64,000 nucleotides of DNA from Rhodococcus koreensis (GTDB lineage: Bacteria > Actinomycetota > Actinomycetes > Mycobacteriales > Mycobacteriaceae), in assembly GCF_900105905.1 (NCBI RefSeq), contig NZ_FNSV01000005.1, forward strand, positions 558,001-622,000, written 5' to 3'. Below the pieces are notes generated by a model. That model saw nothing but the letters and a program-made list of their open reading frames with translations. It did not search any database and was not told the origin of the DNA. Positions 17,758 to 27,002 of this stretch are shown in pieces (position 1 is the stretch's first letter; every line of letters starts with the position of its first letter). The position numbers were made by a program, and so were the translations under genes.

Positions 17758-18024
17758 CACCAACCGGCTGCACCAGGCCGCTACAGAGTCCCAGCCCCAG
17801 CGGCCCGCGCCTCCGCCGCCCACGCCGCCACCCCCGCTGGGCCTCGCCGCAGCGCCCCAGCAAGCACAGAGCAGCACGGACCAGACCGAGAACCTGCGCG
17901 TTGGGGCCCACGATGTGGTAACGCCAGGTTTCGCCGGCGGCAGGAGTCGACGATCCACAGCCTGCTGGCCGGGAACCCTTCGCGCATACTCGAAAAGCGA
18001 CGAATCCATAGCGAGGAGCAGTCG

Positions 18025-18732
18025 ATGACCCACGATCCCGATCTGGGCGTGCTGGTGCGCCGTGTCGGATCCACGAGCGCCTGGGCCACCCCGGAGATGA
18101 CCGCATACGTCAACGAGGATCACCTCCAGCGGATCATCGCCGACGCCCCCGTCGAGTACCTCAACGAGATCACCCGCGACGACATACGCCGGGACGGCGA
18201 CCTCGAAATCCTCATCCCCTCCACCTACGGCGGCGAGATCGCCGCAGCCAAAACCCGCGCCTCGGCCGGCACCACCACCCGATGGACGAAGGAAACCTTC
18301 CTCGACGCCATCGGCTCCGACACCGACCACGCGAGCGCCGAGAAACTCTTCGCGCTACTCGGCCAGGTCGACGGCCGGCGCGGAACCCACGACGACCTCT
18401 GGTACGGCAACAAACCCGGCGGTGGAATCGTCTTCCACCCCTACGGGCTGCGGTACGCGCCGATCCAACTGTGGATCAACAAGACCGGGCAGCTGATGGC
18501 CTACGGCAACTGGTACCAGTACGTACGACAAGATCAAATACCACCGTGGGTTCGCCGAACTCGCCCACCTCGTCGGCCAGGACACCAATCCACAGAGAAA
18601 GGCTTCCCCATCGCCGACCTCCCCGACCTCGACCAGTTCTGGTCCGTCACCCTGCGATGCGCCGAACACATCAACCGGCCGCACGCCGGGTCCGATCACC
18701 GGGACGTCGACACCGACACCGCCAGCCTCTGA
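18025..18732 (+). CDS. Hypothetical protein with a locally shifted segment
   Basis: This is a 235-aa open frame of unknown family. Most of it is well formed (GGEIAAAKTRASAGTTTRW, DDLWYGNKPGGGIVFHPYGL, IQLWINKTGQLMAYGNW, and the C-terminal FPIADLPDLDQFWSVTLRC). Between about 18522 and 18590 the frame turns Pro/Arg-rich, while the +1 frame reads YDKIKYHRGFAELAHLVGQD. Two compensating indels explain this: an extra base near 18525 and a missing base near 18590. The gene may therefore be damaged despite being open. No domain recognised. Confidence 0.6.
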   Translation: MTHDPDLGVLVRRVGSTSAWATPEMTAYVNEDHLQRIIADAPVEYLNEITRDDIRRDGDLEILIPSTYGGEIAAAKTRASAGTTTRWTKETFLDAIGSDTDHASAEKLFALLGQVDGRRGTHDDLWYGNKPGGGIVFHPYGLRYAPIQLWINKTGQLMAYGNWYQYVRQDQIPPWVRRTRPPRRPGHQSTEKGFPIADLPDLDQFWSVTLRCAEHINRPHAGSDHRDVDTDTASL

Positions 18733-18733
18733 T

Positions 18734-19092
18734 CTACCTGTACGGCTCGGTGTCGGTCCGCACAGCCAACACCAACGTGATCTTCCCGTCACCCTCGGTG
18801 CCCGCCACCCCGACACTGAGGGAGGTCGCCCACGGACCGAGACTGCCGACAACGATCGCCAAGCACGCAACCAACCCGGCGACGATGTTCGGCGTGTAGT
18901 TCACCGGAAGCGGCGACGGTGGCCGCGGCGGCGGCACATAGACGAAACCGCCCGGAGCAGTCAAGTCCACCACGGGGACGGAGGGGACGAAGGGCTCCGG
19001 CTCGTGTGACTCGAGGGTTTGCTGTTGGCCAACCATCGCTCCACCGGACTCAATTCGGCGTCACCGCCGGGTCCGCTCGCTTGATCCGTCAC
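18734..19092 (-). pseudogene. Frameshifted small membrane protein gene
   Basis: A GTG at 19092 starts VTDQASGPGGDAELSPVERW. Near 19025 the natural reading moves to the frame containing EPEPFVPSVPVVDLTAPGGF, then a Pro-rich stretch and one membrane segment (IVAGLVACLAIVVGSLGPWA), ending at 18734. The GDGKITLVLAV segment after the helix is common in actinobacterial two- to four-helix membrane proteins, which usually continue with another helix, so the 3' end may also be truncated. Confidence 0.5.
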
Positions 19093-19348
19093 CTCCTGCA
19101 CCGTCCCTCTCTCGTTACAGCACGAACTACCGCCCCGCCGAGCGTAATGAGAGTGTAAAGACCGGCCGAGTTCGGTACCGACGGAATCTGAATTCACCCG
19201 CCACCACACGCCACCCAGCCCGCTCACGGCAGTTCCCCCACTCCTTGCCCTTGCCGTGCGCGTGAACGACGCTCTCCTGGATAGACTCTCGGTCTGCGCG
19301 GTCACCCAGGCTCTGGTTTCATGCAAGGTCCGCGTCCCTGACGATGTC
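19093..19348. other. No gene seen (256 bp)
   Basis: This is the gap between the frameshifted membrane-protein gene and the 3' end of the AbiEii gene. No domain-bearing frame was found. Confidence 0.4.
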
Positions 19349-20263
19349 CTACTCCGGAGCCTCCCAGGCGCTGCGCCCGTGACTCCACACCGCCGGTTGT
19401 CGCGCGGTGGGGAGCGAGCCGAGGATGCGGTCGTAGCAGCGGCCCGCCGCAGCCAGCGCGCCCTCAAGGTCGTGCAGGTCCGCGGTCAGTGGACTGTTAC
19501 GGGCGGTCTTGGCCCACTGCGTCGCCCACGCCGGGCCCGGGCTCACCAACGTGACCGGCAGCGAGGGCAGGCCGCGCACCCGCCGCTCCCGCTCGACCGC
19601 ATCGACGGTGGAGGTGAGATCGATGGGCAGGAACATGCTGATCAGCAGCAGATCCACCAGATCACGGAACCGCCCCGACGCCGCCCCGGCCGCACCGTGC
19701 ACCTCGTAGAGTGCGCAGATCTTGTCGGCGATCTGATCCGCCAGCGGATACAGCGGAACACTGGTCTCGGGTGGGAAGTCGTCGGTGTCGACCAGCCGCG
19801 GGATCGGACGGCGTTCGATCTCTCCGACGAGGGTGCGGCGGCTGCCGACCACATCGAGGGAGAAGCTGTCGTACTTCTTGCTGCCGAGGGAGGCCGTCAC
19901 GGTGACCGTGACCCCCTTGTCGTGGCTGAGCTCGGTGGCCGGGCCGACCTCGAAACGGAAGTGGTCGAGATGGTGGTCGCGGACCGCGCGGCGCAGCTCG
20001 TCGACCGAGTCCGAGAGGTCGGTGGCAGCGAGGAGGTCGATGTCCTTGCTATAGCGGGCCTGCGGCAGACGCACCATCATTCCGATGCCGCCCTTGAGGA
20101 TCCACCCGTCCGGGTCGGCATCGAAGACGCGGTTGAGGAAGCGGGCGATGACGAATCGGCGGCGCACCAGGGCGATGTTCTGGCCGTGATCGTGGGCGTA
20201 TCGGTTGAGGCGGTCGGTGATGCTCGCCCGCACCGCCTGCGGGGACCGCGGCACCGGGCTCAC
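19349..20263 (-). CDS. AbiEii-type nucleotidyltransferase toxin
   Basis: This is a 304-aa protein with the AbiEii nucleotidyltransferase signature: GWILKGGIGMMVRL then RYSKDIDLLA (the Asp pair after the GG motif), followed by LADQIADKICALYEVH and RFRDLVDLLLI. It is the toxin half of a type IV toxin-antitoxin, phage-abortive-infection system. I set the start at GTG 20263 because it overlaps the AbiEi stop as GTGA; a much longer in-frame extension upstream runs antisense-like through the antitoxin gene and is rejected. It is translationally coupled to the antitoxin. Confidence 0.88.
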   Translation of the reverse strand: MSPVPRSPQAVRASITDRLNRYAHDHGQNIALVRRRFVIARFLNRVFDADPDGWILKGGIGMMVRLPQARYSKDIDLLAATDLSDSVDELRRAVRDHHLDHFRFEVGPATELSHDKGVTVTVTASLGSKKYDSFSLDVVGSRRTLVGEIERRPIPRLVDTDDFPPETSVPLYPLADQIADKICALYEVHGAAGAASGRFRDLVDLLLISMFLPIDLTSTVDAVERERRVRGLPSLPVTLVSPGPAWATQWAKTARNSPLTADLHDLEGALAAAGRCYDRILGSLPTARQPAVWSHGRSAWEAPE

Positions 20264-21240
20264 CGGTCGGACACCTTCGCCGGCCGAGCCGAGCGGCCCG
20301 GCCGTGCCGTCCGATCGGATCCGGTCGTGCCGGTGTCCTCCGCGACCCGGCGGGCGGGAGCGGCCGCCCCGGCGCCGGAGCTGATATGGCCGGCGGCGGA
20401 CTGCCCGATCGCAACGGAGAGCGACCGCAGCAGCGCATCCCGCGCCTGCGGCGACTCGGTCATCGCCTTCATCAGGGCGGCGACGTCCAGCTGCCCGGCC
20501 TCCGCCGCGGCCACAGTTGGCGCAGTAGTGGTGGTGGTGTTGCGGGCCAGGTCCGCGACCGCCAGCATGGTGGCCGGCACCCCCGCCTGCGCGATCAGCA
20601 CCTCCAGGAAACCCTGCCCGTCCAGCGCCCGGTGACCATAGTCGAAGGCATGCGGGGCCAGTACCGCAACCACCTCCGCCACCGTGACCAGTCCTCGGGT
20701 GAGGGCGTCGCGGACCACCGACGCCAGATGCCCCGCATCGGTACCGGCGGCGGCCAGATCGGCGATGGTGCGGACCGGGGTGGTCACCGGCAGCCCGTCG
20801 ACGAGCTGCCAATCCTCCCGCGACAGCGCACCCCGGTGCACGATCACCCCGGGCAGCGCCAGCCGGATCCGCCGGGTCGCGGTCAGCTCCACCACATCGG
20901 CGTCCAGATCCCCCACCCCGTGCAGGGCGGCGGCGGTGCGATGCGAAAGCACCCCGGTCGGGACCGGCTGATCCAGCCGCTCCCACACCACCACATCCGG
21001 GTCCAGCGCCAGCCACGCCACCCGCTCCCCCAGATGCACATCCTCCGGCATCCGTCCCAGCCGGTACAGCCCATGATGCAACCGCTCGAGCACCCCCGAA
21101 TCGACCATCCGCTTGAGCTGCTGCACCGACACCGACGTCACCGCCCGCGCCTGCCGGCTGGTCACCACACCCCCCTGCTCAGCAGCCAGCGCCACCACCT
21201 GCGCAGCACGACTATCCGATCTCATGACACAATAATACAC
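20260..21240 (-). CDS. AbiEi-type antitoxin / transcriptional repressor
   Basis: This is a 326-aa protein. The N-terminal winged helix (VVALAAEQGGVVTSRQARAV, then LKRMVDSGVLERLHHGLYRL) is typical of AbiEi, and the middle LSHRTAAALHGVGDLD and GLPVTTPVRTIADLAA segments match the COG5340-type C-terminal domain. The tail from residue about 235 is Ala-rich and poorly conserved. It should repress its own promoter and neutralise AbiEii. ATG 21240 is the longest start; Met6 (21225) is equally plausible because neither has a strong ribosome site. Confidence 0.85.
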   Translation of the reverse strand: MYYCVMRSDSRAAQVVALAAEQGGVVTSRQARAVTSVSVQQLKRMVDSGVLERLHHGLYRLGRMPEDVHLGERVAWLALDPDVVVWERLDQPVPTGVLSHRTAAALHGVGDLDADVVELTATRRIRLALPGVIVHRGALSREDWQLVDGLPVTTPVRTIADLAAAGTDAGHLASVVRDALTRGLVTVAEVVAVLAPHAFDYGHRALDGQGFLEVLIAQAGVPATMLAVADLARNTTTTTAPTVAAAEAGQLDVAALMKAMTESPQARDALLRSLSVAIGQSAAGHISSGAGAAAPARRVAEDTGTTGSDRTARPGRSARPAKVSDR

Positions 21241-21835
21241 ACTTTACTGAATGTTCAGGGCACCGTATGTAATTATCGTGCCAGTCTAAGTTGACGATGA
21301 TGCCGTTCAGCGCGGCAACCAGACTCCGGGCCTGCCAGTACCCGAGGATGCTCAGCGGACGGTCCGCATCGGGCCGTGCCAGCTCCTCTTCTCCCCCGCG
21401 TGCGCATGACGAACCAGGACGAACATGCCCACCCTCCGCCACCCCGCCGTTCGGTGCGGTTGCCCGATCGGCACCAGAAGGCGCCAGGCCGCCAGACGGA
21501 AGACATCGGCGAACTGGCGTCAGGTGTGATCGTCGTCGACGCGCCGCTCCGGGGGCTGTCGTTCGCAACAGAATTCGCCGCCAGGACACCTTCGTCGTCA
21601 CCGCATCAGCGAGCGAGCGCCGTCGGTGAGCACGGGCGGTGAGCGCGGGCGCCGGCGAACAACGGAACCCGCCGCCCACGGAAGGCCGGGTGGCAGGCTC
21701 CTCACACGGCCCTGCACGGCCGATGGCAGTGACGGGCACCATGTCCGGGTAGTCGGTTCGGTGGCGTGCCGATGCATCGCGGGTCATCACCTCGGGAAAC
21801 CGGAACACGATCGCATCGATAAGCCGATGCACCTT
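21241..21835. other. Decayed region, no intact gene
   Basis: Short sensible pieces appear on the minus strand in different frames, for example KVHRLIDAIVFRFPEVMTRD near 21830-21775 (another three-helix-bundle-like start) and YWQARSLVAALNGIIVNLDW near 21340-21285. None has a continuous frame or a convincing start. Read as gene debris. Confidence 0.45.
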
Positions 21836-22028
21836 CTACAGCTCGGCACGCAGCGCAGCGGCCTCGCCGCGCAGCCAGTCGGCGAGCCGGTGGGCCTGGG
21901 GCGCCCTCGATCAGGGCATCGACGGTTTCGATCCGCGCCGCGAGGATATCGATCGCCGTGTCCAGTTGGCCAACGGAAGATCCGCGCCTGCGCGCGTCCG
22001 AGTCGCCCGCCCTCGCGCCGACGCTCAC
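21836..22028 (-). pseudogene. Remnant of a small helical protein gene
   Basis: A GTG at 22028 overlaps the preceding stop as GTGA and starts a frame containing the helical stretch VGQLDTAIDILAARIETVDA. Near 21905 the natural reading shifts to AQAHRLADWLRGEAAALRAEL, which ends with TAG at 21836-21838. Together they look like one short coiled-coil protein broken by one indel. Confidence 0.45.
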
Positions 22029-22222
22029 GCCTCGAGCAACGAGCTTCGTGGTCGCCGCACGCTCGAGAAGCAACGAACGAAATCCCGAATCGGGCATCCC
22101 ACGAAATGGGCGACCGCTTCCGCCACCGCGGTCCCGACCGCCTCCCGCGACCCGGCCGGGAACTTGTTCAGCAACCGGACGGTGACCTGCGAGATCTGGC
22201 GGGCTTTCTCCTCTGCGTTCAT
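22025..22222 (-). CDS. Three-helix-bundle-like small protein, probably frameshifted near its end
   Basis: This is a 65-aa frame starting MNAEEKARQISQVTVRLLNK. The pattern RLLNKFPAGSREAVGTAVAE followed by AHFVGCPIRDFV matches the small actinobacterial three-helix-bundle dimerisation proteins, which usually continue VPxLLExxA. Here that continuation (LLLERAATTKLVARG) sits in the next frame, so a one-base loss just after RDFV is likely. The last 20 residues as annotated are therefore probably wrong. Confidence 0.55.
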   Translation of the reverse strand: MNAEEKARQISQVTVRLLNKFPAGSREAVGTAVAEAVAHFVGCPIRDFVRCFSSVRRPRSSLLEA

Positions 22223-22467
22223 ACCCCAGAGCCAGCGCTCCCCCGGTCACCACATCAGTCCGTCACCCTGGCCTCTCTGGGCCGGGCATCCTGGGCAGCG
22301 AATACTCAACGCTGACCGCGACCGCCGCGTGCGCGCGGCTACCGGCCCCACACCTGGTCTACGCCCACAGGCGCGGAACCACCTCGTGCGGAAAGACTTC
22401 GGTTGGCCTCTCGAATCGAGGCACGAAAGCGGGTCCATCAAGGTGCCGGACGCGCGATGATGGAACG

Positions 22468-23457
22468 GTGAGCGTCGACTCGGTCTCGACCAATTCCGGA
22501 CACAAGAAGGACCGACAGGTACCTGCCGTGGGGTTGATCGTCCTCGGCGTCGGTCTCGCAGCAGTCGCCGTCCTCGTGTTCGTATTCCTGAAAGTCCAGT
22601 CGTGGCATGACCTGACTCCGGGGCAAGCCACACTGTTGGCGGGTATGGGTGCGATCGTCGCGGCCTCACTCGCTGTGTGGGGTGCATGGATAACCCGCCG
22701 CGGCGCGGAGGAGAACACGCAGAGGCAGATAGCGGCCGATCGGGAGAACCTGACCTCGCAGATCACGGCGCAATCGGACAACCTGTCGGCCCAACTTCGG
22801 GCCCAAGAGACACACCTCAGAACGCAGATCGAAGCCCAATCGGAACAGCTACGCGCAACACATGCGCTCGAAGAAGCGCGTGATCTGCGGACTCGGTACG
22901 CCGCGGTCGCCCAACAACTCGCCGAGAAGGCCCTGGTGATCCGCATGGCCGGTGCCTATGCGCTGGCTTCACTCGCCGACGATTGGCATGCATTCGGCAA
23001 CGATACCGAGCGCCAAGTCTGCATAGATCTGCTGTGCGCCCAACTCCGAGACCTCACCGCGACCGCCGATGACGACCGCAAACTCCGCGCCGCACTGATC
23101 AAAGTCATTCATCAGCACACCAAGATCAGCGACGACCGACTACCCGAGAACGGTTGGTCCAGATGCCAATTCGACCTCAGCAGCGCAGACCTACAAGGCA
23201 TCCAACTACCCCAAACGGTCTTGTTCGACGCGACACTCGACGACTGCAACCTGTCCGGCGCACTACTCATGGGTGTGCAGCTCTCACACGCTCACCTGCG
23301 CCGAGCCGACTTGCGGAACGCGATGCTGACCTTCGCCCGCCTACGTCGAGTCGACCTGACAGACGCACAGATCGACGACAGCACGGAGTTGACCGGAATC
23401 AAATACGACAACGAGACGACATGGCCCCAGAACTTCACCCCGCCTCCGAGCACATAG
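22468..23457 (+). CDS. Membrane-anchored pentapeptide-repeat protein with coiled coil
   Basis: This is a 329-aa protein. Two membrane helices (VGLIVLGVGLAAVAVLVFVF and ATLLAGMGAIVAASLAVWGA) are followed by a Gln/Ala-rich coiled coil (residues about 85-140, with near-repeats ITAQSDNLSAQLRAQ and IEAQSEQLRA). The C-terminus is a pentapeptide-repeat block (DLSSADLQGIQLPQTVLF, NLSGALLMGVQLSHAHLR, RADLRNAM), which should form a right-handed beta-helix. Similar architectures occur in actinobacterial membrane stress or effector proteins. No operon partner is seen, and the function is unknown. It is one of the few intact genes in this stretch. Confidence 0.85.
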   Translation: MSVDSVSTNSGHKKDRQVPAVGLIVLGVGLAAVAVLVFVFLKVQSWHDLTPGQATLLAGMGAIVAASLAVWGAWITRRGAEENTQRQIAADRENLTSQITAQSDNLSAQLRAQETHLRTQIEAQSEQLRATHALEEARDLRTRYAAVAQQLAEKALVIRMAGAYALASLADDWHAFGNDTERQVCIDLLCAQLRDLTATADDDRKLRAALIKVIHQHTKISDDRLPENGWSRCQFDLSSADLQGIQLPQTVLFDATLDDCNLSGALLMGVQLSHAHLRRADLRNAMLTFARLRRVDLTDAQIDDSTELTGIKYDNETTWPQNFTPPPST

Positions 23458-23599
23458 CGCTGGTCAAGACCCGCGGCAAGGGCCGGTCCGCGCCGGGACC
23501 GCCCGCCACACAGGTGGTGCCATCGAGAAAACGCAAGGGGAGCTGAACCCATCCGCCGGAACGACGGTGGCACGCGAGATGGGTCTCACGACCTCGATC

Positions 23600-24060
23600 A
23601 TTGAGCAGGACACAATGTGCGCGCCGCCGGCAAGCCTCCGGCCCTGAGCCGGCCAGGCCGGCCCATGACCGTCGAACGACGATGAACTGCCGCGAGATCA
23701 CCTGCCCGACCAGTCTCATCACCGGCGTCGCGTGGCCGCACCGCGAGCACCCGGCCACCAGGTCCGCAGGCTCGGCGTGGTCCGGGATACCGACGACGGC
23801 GGCGGTGTAGGCGGCCTACACCGCGTCCTACTCCGCCGCAGTGAGGTTCGACGCCGTCACGACACCGAAGTGACGGCGCCGTGCGGGTATTGCTCGGCGA
23901 TCTCGCTCGTCTCCCGGGCCAGCCAGGTCAGCTCCCCCACCCCATCGTCCGCGGCCGTCATCAGATCCGCCCACTCACACTCCGGGCCCCGGACACACAC
24001 CAACGCCAACTCGTTCTCGGACAACGTCTGCCACAGCTGCTCCACCGCGGACGACCCCAT
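23600..24060 (-). pseudogene. Decayed gene of unknown family with two TAG stops
   Basis: From MGSSAVEQLWQTLSENELAL the frame reads well to EQYPHGAVTS near 23863. It then shifts frame and continues TASNLTAAE, TAG, DAV, TAG, AAYTAAVVGIPDHAEPADLV and AGCSRCGHATPVMRLVGQV. Both stops fall where Tyr or another residue would fit. No domain recognised; the CxxC near the end could be a metal site. Confidence 0.5.
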
Positions 24061-24220
24061 ACCCCCATTCAACCGCAGACCACCGCCGATACCGAGGATC
24101 GGCGACGGCCTGTCGCATCTCGGCGCCGCCCCCGACACCACCGTTGCGCCGCTCTATCGACTATTAGCACCCGTACGGCGGATAGGTCCCCACGTCGACG
24201 CGGGAGCGGTTCGGTGACGT

Positions 24221-24559
24221 GTGGGGCGAGTTCGGAGCCTGACCGCTGTGTCGACGACGACACAGGACCCAGGCCTGGGCCTCACCGCATCGAGCGGGCC
24301 TCCGGGCACCGTCGGCCAAGCCCGGTGCCGCAGCGCAGCCGTCGCGGACTTCGCGGCCCGGATGGACGCGCACCTGGCCGCCCACGACCGGTACGCGGCG
24401 TCCTCCGGCAAAGACTCCCTCGTCGTCCTCGACCTCGCCCGCCGCGTCGAAACCGATGTGCCGGTGGTGTTCTTCGACTCCGCACCGCCCGGCCCGGTGC
24501 ACTTGGCCAACATCCACGTAGTGGACCTACGCGGGCGGCCGTTGGCAGCGGACGCGTAG
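24221..24559 (+). pseudogene. Fragment of a PAPS-reductase / DndC-like protein
   Basis: The core segment DRYAASSGKDSLVVLDLARR followed by VETDVPVVFFDS matches the PP-loop region of phosphoadenosine-phosphosulfate-reductase-like proteins (S-x-GKDS, then VPVVFFDSG). The usual following EFPET-type motif and all downstream domains are missing, and the next residues do not resemble the family. Such proteins occur in sulfur assimilation, DNA phosphorothioation and phage genomes. This is a remnant. Confidence 0.5.
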
Positions 24560-24639
24560 GGGTCCCAGTGTGCACCGAACCGGGCCACCGGCGACGCTAC
24601 GACCGACGCGGGTCCAGCTGTGCTCGCCGCCGGGTCATG

Positions 24640-25165
24640 CCGACGCCGGGTCATGCGCAGCTCCGACGCCGGGGATCGCGAAAACCGCGTCGGGCACGAC
24701 GCCGAGGCGTACTTCGATCGCCGCGATGAGCGTGTCGAGCACAGAGGCGTCGGAGGGGGCGGGCGATCGCGAACCGAAGCGCTCGGCGTACGCACTGAGC
24801 CTGTAGTCCGCGGGGCTCTGCGGGATGGGACTTCCCCCCACAGCGCCCCGTGCGCGACGTCGGCGGCCATGCGGTCGCGGATCCACCAGCGGCGATACGT
24901 GGAGGGGTCATACGGGGAGCGAGAGCAGGGTTTGAAGGGCCTCATCACGCCGTGCGGCAACGATCTCCCACCAATCCTCCAGGAAGCACGGAAGCACGTG
25001 ACTCCCTGCTCGGTGATGGTGGTGGCGATCTGACTGGCCGTACCCGATCCGCGCCCGCCCAACCAGCCCATGCAGGTGAACTCGGCGAGGACGTCCGCGG
25101 CGAAGGCATTGTCAACATCGGGGCCGCCCAGGCGCCGAATCCCGGAAGGTCCGTAAAACCCGGGG
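24640..25165 (-). pseudogene. Multiply frameshifted gene remnant
   Basis: Three sensible stretches in different minus-strand frames follow each other: YPGFYGPSGIRRLGG with VDNAFAADVLAEFTCMGWLG and ASQIATTITEQGVT (25165-25010), then FLEDWWEIVAARRDEALQTL (25000-24930), then YDPSTYRRWWIRDRMAADVA and SPADYRLSAYAERFG with DTLIAAIEVRLGVVPDAVFA (down to about 24640). This looks like one gene of about 175 codons broken by at least two indels. Family not recognised. Confidence 0.4.
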
Positions 25166-25187
25166 TATACGGGTAACTACAGCGCCG

Positions 25188-25439
25188 TCACCTTCGCCTC
25201 CCGCGAAGAAGGCCCGCAATCACATCACGGGCATCCGGATGCTCACGGGTCTGCACTCGCGGACCATCGTCATCAGATACAGAAGCACCCATCAGAGGTG
25301 AGGATTCCTCGGCAACCAGCTCAGCGATCCAACGATCGTCGGCCGGTACCCACGCCCGCGGCTCCTCACGAAGCCCCTCCGCGACAGACACCTCACGCCG
25401 ACGCCCTCCCACACCCGCAGAACCGGAGTCGCTAGCCAT
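25188..25439 (-). CDS. Small hypothetical protein
   Basis: This is an 83-aa acidic/charged protein. ATG 25439 has a GAGGGG ribosome site at a good distance, and the frame (VPADDRWIAELVAEES, PDARDVIAGLLRGRRR) has codon-position GC use like real genes. No domain or membrane segment is recognised. Confidence 0.5.
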   Translation of the reverse strand: MASDSGSAGVGGRRREVSVAEGLREEPRAWVPADDRWIAELVAEESSPLMGASVSDDDGPRVQTREHPDARDVIAGLLRGRRR

Positions 25440-25569
25440 ACCATTGCCCCTCACTGCCGATCACAGACGCTTCGGATGCCAGACCCCACAATATGCCGAT
25501 CCACGAGAAGCCCGGTAGCGCCACTCCGAGGAGGGCCGATGCCGGTACAGATGGCAACCTCCACAGACG

Positions 25570-25785
25570 TCACGACCGCACGAGTACCAGCGGCCACGCC
25601 ACCGCGGCGATCGCCACCGCATACGTGCGGTGGCACCAGATGGCACGACAGCCCGCGCGGCGCGGCGTCACCGCCGCCGGCGCGAAGAACCGCTCCGCCC
25701 GCCACATCACTCCCACCGCGGCGACCATCCCCAACAGATACACCGCACCCACCACCGACACGACTCCCCACCAGAACCCATCCAC
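25570..25785 (-). CDS. Small two-helix membrane protein
   Basis: This 71-aa protein has two hydrophobic segments (WWGVVSVVGAVYLLGMVAAV and YAVAIAAVAWPLVLVRS) separated by a basic loop. An AGGCGAG-like ribosome site precedes the ATG. Family unknown. The gap to the upstream-coded 25439 start is small, but no operon can be shown. Confidence 0.5.
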   Translation of the reverse strand: MDGFWWGVVSVVGAVYLLGMVAAVGVMWRAERFFAPAAVTPRRAGCRAIWCHRTYAVAIAAVAWPLVLVRS

Positions 25786-25861
25786 TCGCCTCCAGCCCTC
25801 CCCTCAACGCTCGAATCGCGACAGTGCCAACAACCATATCGGCGGCCCGGGGGACGTTCGC

Positions 25862-26136
25862 TGATCAACGATAAAGTCCTGCAGCGCTTCCCGAAGCAGA
25901 CCGGAGAGGCATGCGGCCGCTACCCGCTCTATAGCAACCACCTTCATCTCCCCGCCGCTCAATGGTGTTCGTGGACATACCGGTCACCTGATTCCGACGC
26001 CGCATCCTGGTTGCCGCCGAACAACGCCTACCGATGCACCTACATCTCCCGGCAGATCGACGTCAAAGCCCTCTACCGGTTGTGGGTGACCCAGGCGGAG
26101 AAGGACGTGATGAGCCAGGTCCTGCACTCCTGCTGA
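25862..26136 (+). pseudogene. C-terminal remnant of an HNH (DUF1524-like) endonuclease family protein
   Basis: The end of this frame, WLPPNNAYRCTYISRQIDVK followed by YRLWVTQAEKDVMSQVLHSC, closely follows the C-terminal pattern of secreted actinobacterial HNH/DUF1524 proteins (WLPPNxxYRCxYVxRxxxVKxxYGLxV, AE, L, C). The catalytic DH-type motif upstream is absent and the preceding residues are not family-like, so only the tail survives. Confidence 0.5.
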
Positions 26137-26513
26137 CCACTACGCGCTATCCGGATTCGGGAAAAGCCGCCGGTCACTACCGTAGCGTCCGCGGGATCCG
26201 GCCTCGGCGTCTCGGATCCGGCCTTCGATGCGTTCCGGGTCTTCCCGGTTGGCCAGGCCGGTGCGGACGGCTGCGGCGATTCCGCGGTGCGCCCGGCCGC
26301 ACCGCGGAATCCGACGGCGGGCTGGCTGATGTGCGGTGCCGCGGGTCGCACTCGTTGCTGTTGGAGCGGTTGGTTCCCCAGCCGTTTCGCGGTGTGAAAA
26401 TGCCGTCACCGCCGACATCCCGCATCGGCCCGACGCAGACGGCGACGGGCAAGCGGTATGTATTCCGGCAGCGCGACCTTTCGCGTCGCTGAGGTGTGGT
26501 GATGAGGAGGCGG
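26137..26513. other. No intact gene (377 bp)
   Basis: A minus-strand frame ends with TGLANREDPERIEGRIRDAE and RLFPNPDSA near 26140-26270, but it has no start or domain that I can support. The rest is uninformative. Confidence 0.35.
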
Positions 26514-26729
26514 CTACTCGCGCTCGTCGAGCAGCGCGAGCAGTTTCTCCAGGGGGACACCGCTTGTGCCGTCCTGCCCGATCACCCGCTCATGTGAGGA
26601 GTTCACCAGGTTCTCGATCTTGGCGAGCTTCGTCTCGGCGGCGTCACGTTGCCGCCGAAGTGCGCGGATCACGCCTTCGTTCTCGATGTTCAGTTCGCGG
26701 AGCTCGTCGATGCCTGGTTCGATCGCCAT
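26514..26729 (-). CDS. Small coiled-coil protein
   Basis: This is a 71-aa helical protein (IDELRELNIENEGVIRALRR, then DAAETKLAKIENLV) ending ALLDERE. I chose ATG 26729 for its strong GGAGGG ribosome site 7 bases upstream; the longer frame to 26999 has no such site and is not protein-like. The heptad pattern suggests a short coiled coil. Function unknown. Confidence 0.7.
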   Translation of the reverse strand: MAIEPGIDELRELNIENEGVIRALRRQRDAAETKLAKIENLVNSSHERVIGQDGTSGVPLEKLLALLDERE

Positions 26730-27002
26730 GAGATCTCCCTCCTCGCTGCCTGTGGTTGCGACGAAGTGTAGTGGTGGACACAGACACTCCGCCCAAGCCC
26801 GACCGGGGATCGGAACCATGTACACACCGGCGACCGGGGCGCCGCGTGGCGCGGCGGCGCCGGGCGGACACCGCGGAGGGACCTCCATGAAGCCGCGACT
26901 GATTGTTGCCGGCGGGGGTTGTGCAGATTCGGCGCCGAGCCGTAAGGCCACCGGTCGATCTGCATGGGTCATCTCCACCGCCTGGGGCGCGCGAATCACG
27001 GT
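26730..27002. other. No gene seen (273 bp)
   Basis: This is the spacer between two small minus-strand genes. It is GC-rich with no convincing frame. Confidence 0.35.

Noticed and set aside
19349..21016. A 555-aa fusion of AbiEii with an upstream Gly/Arg-rich part
   Set aside because: The upstream part is the AbiEi gene in the wrong frame; the GTGA overlap marks the real start.
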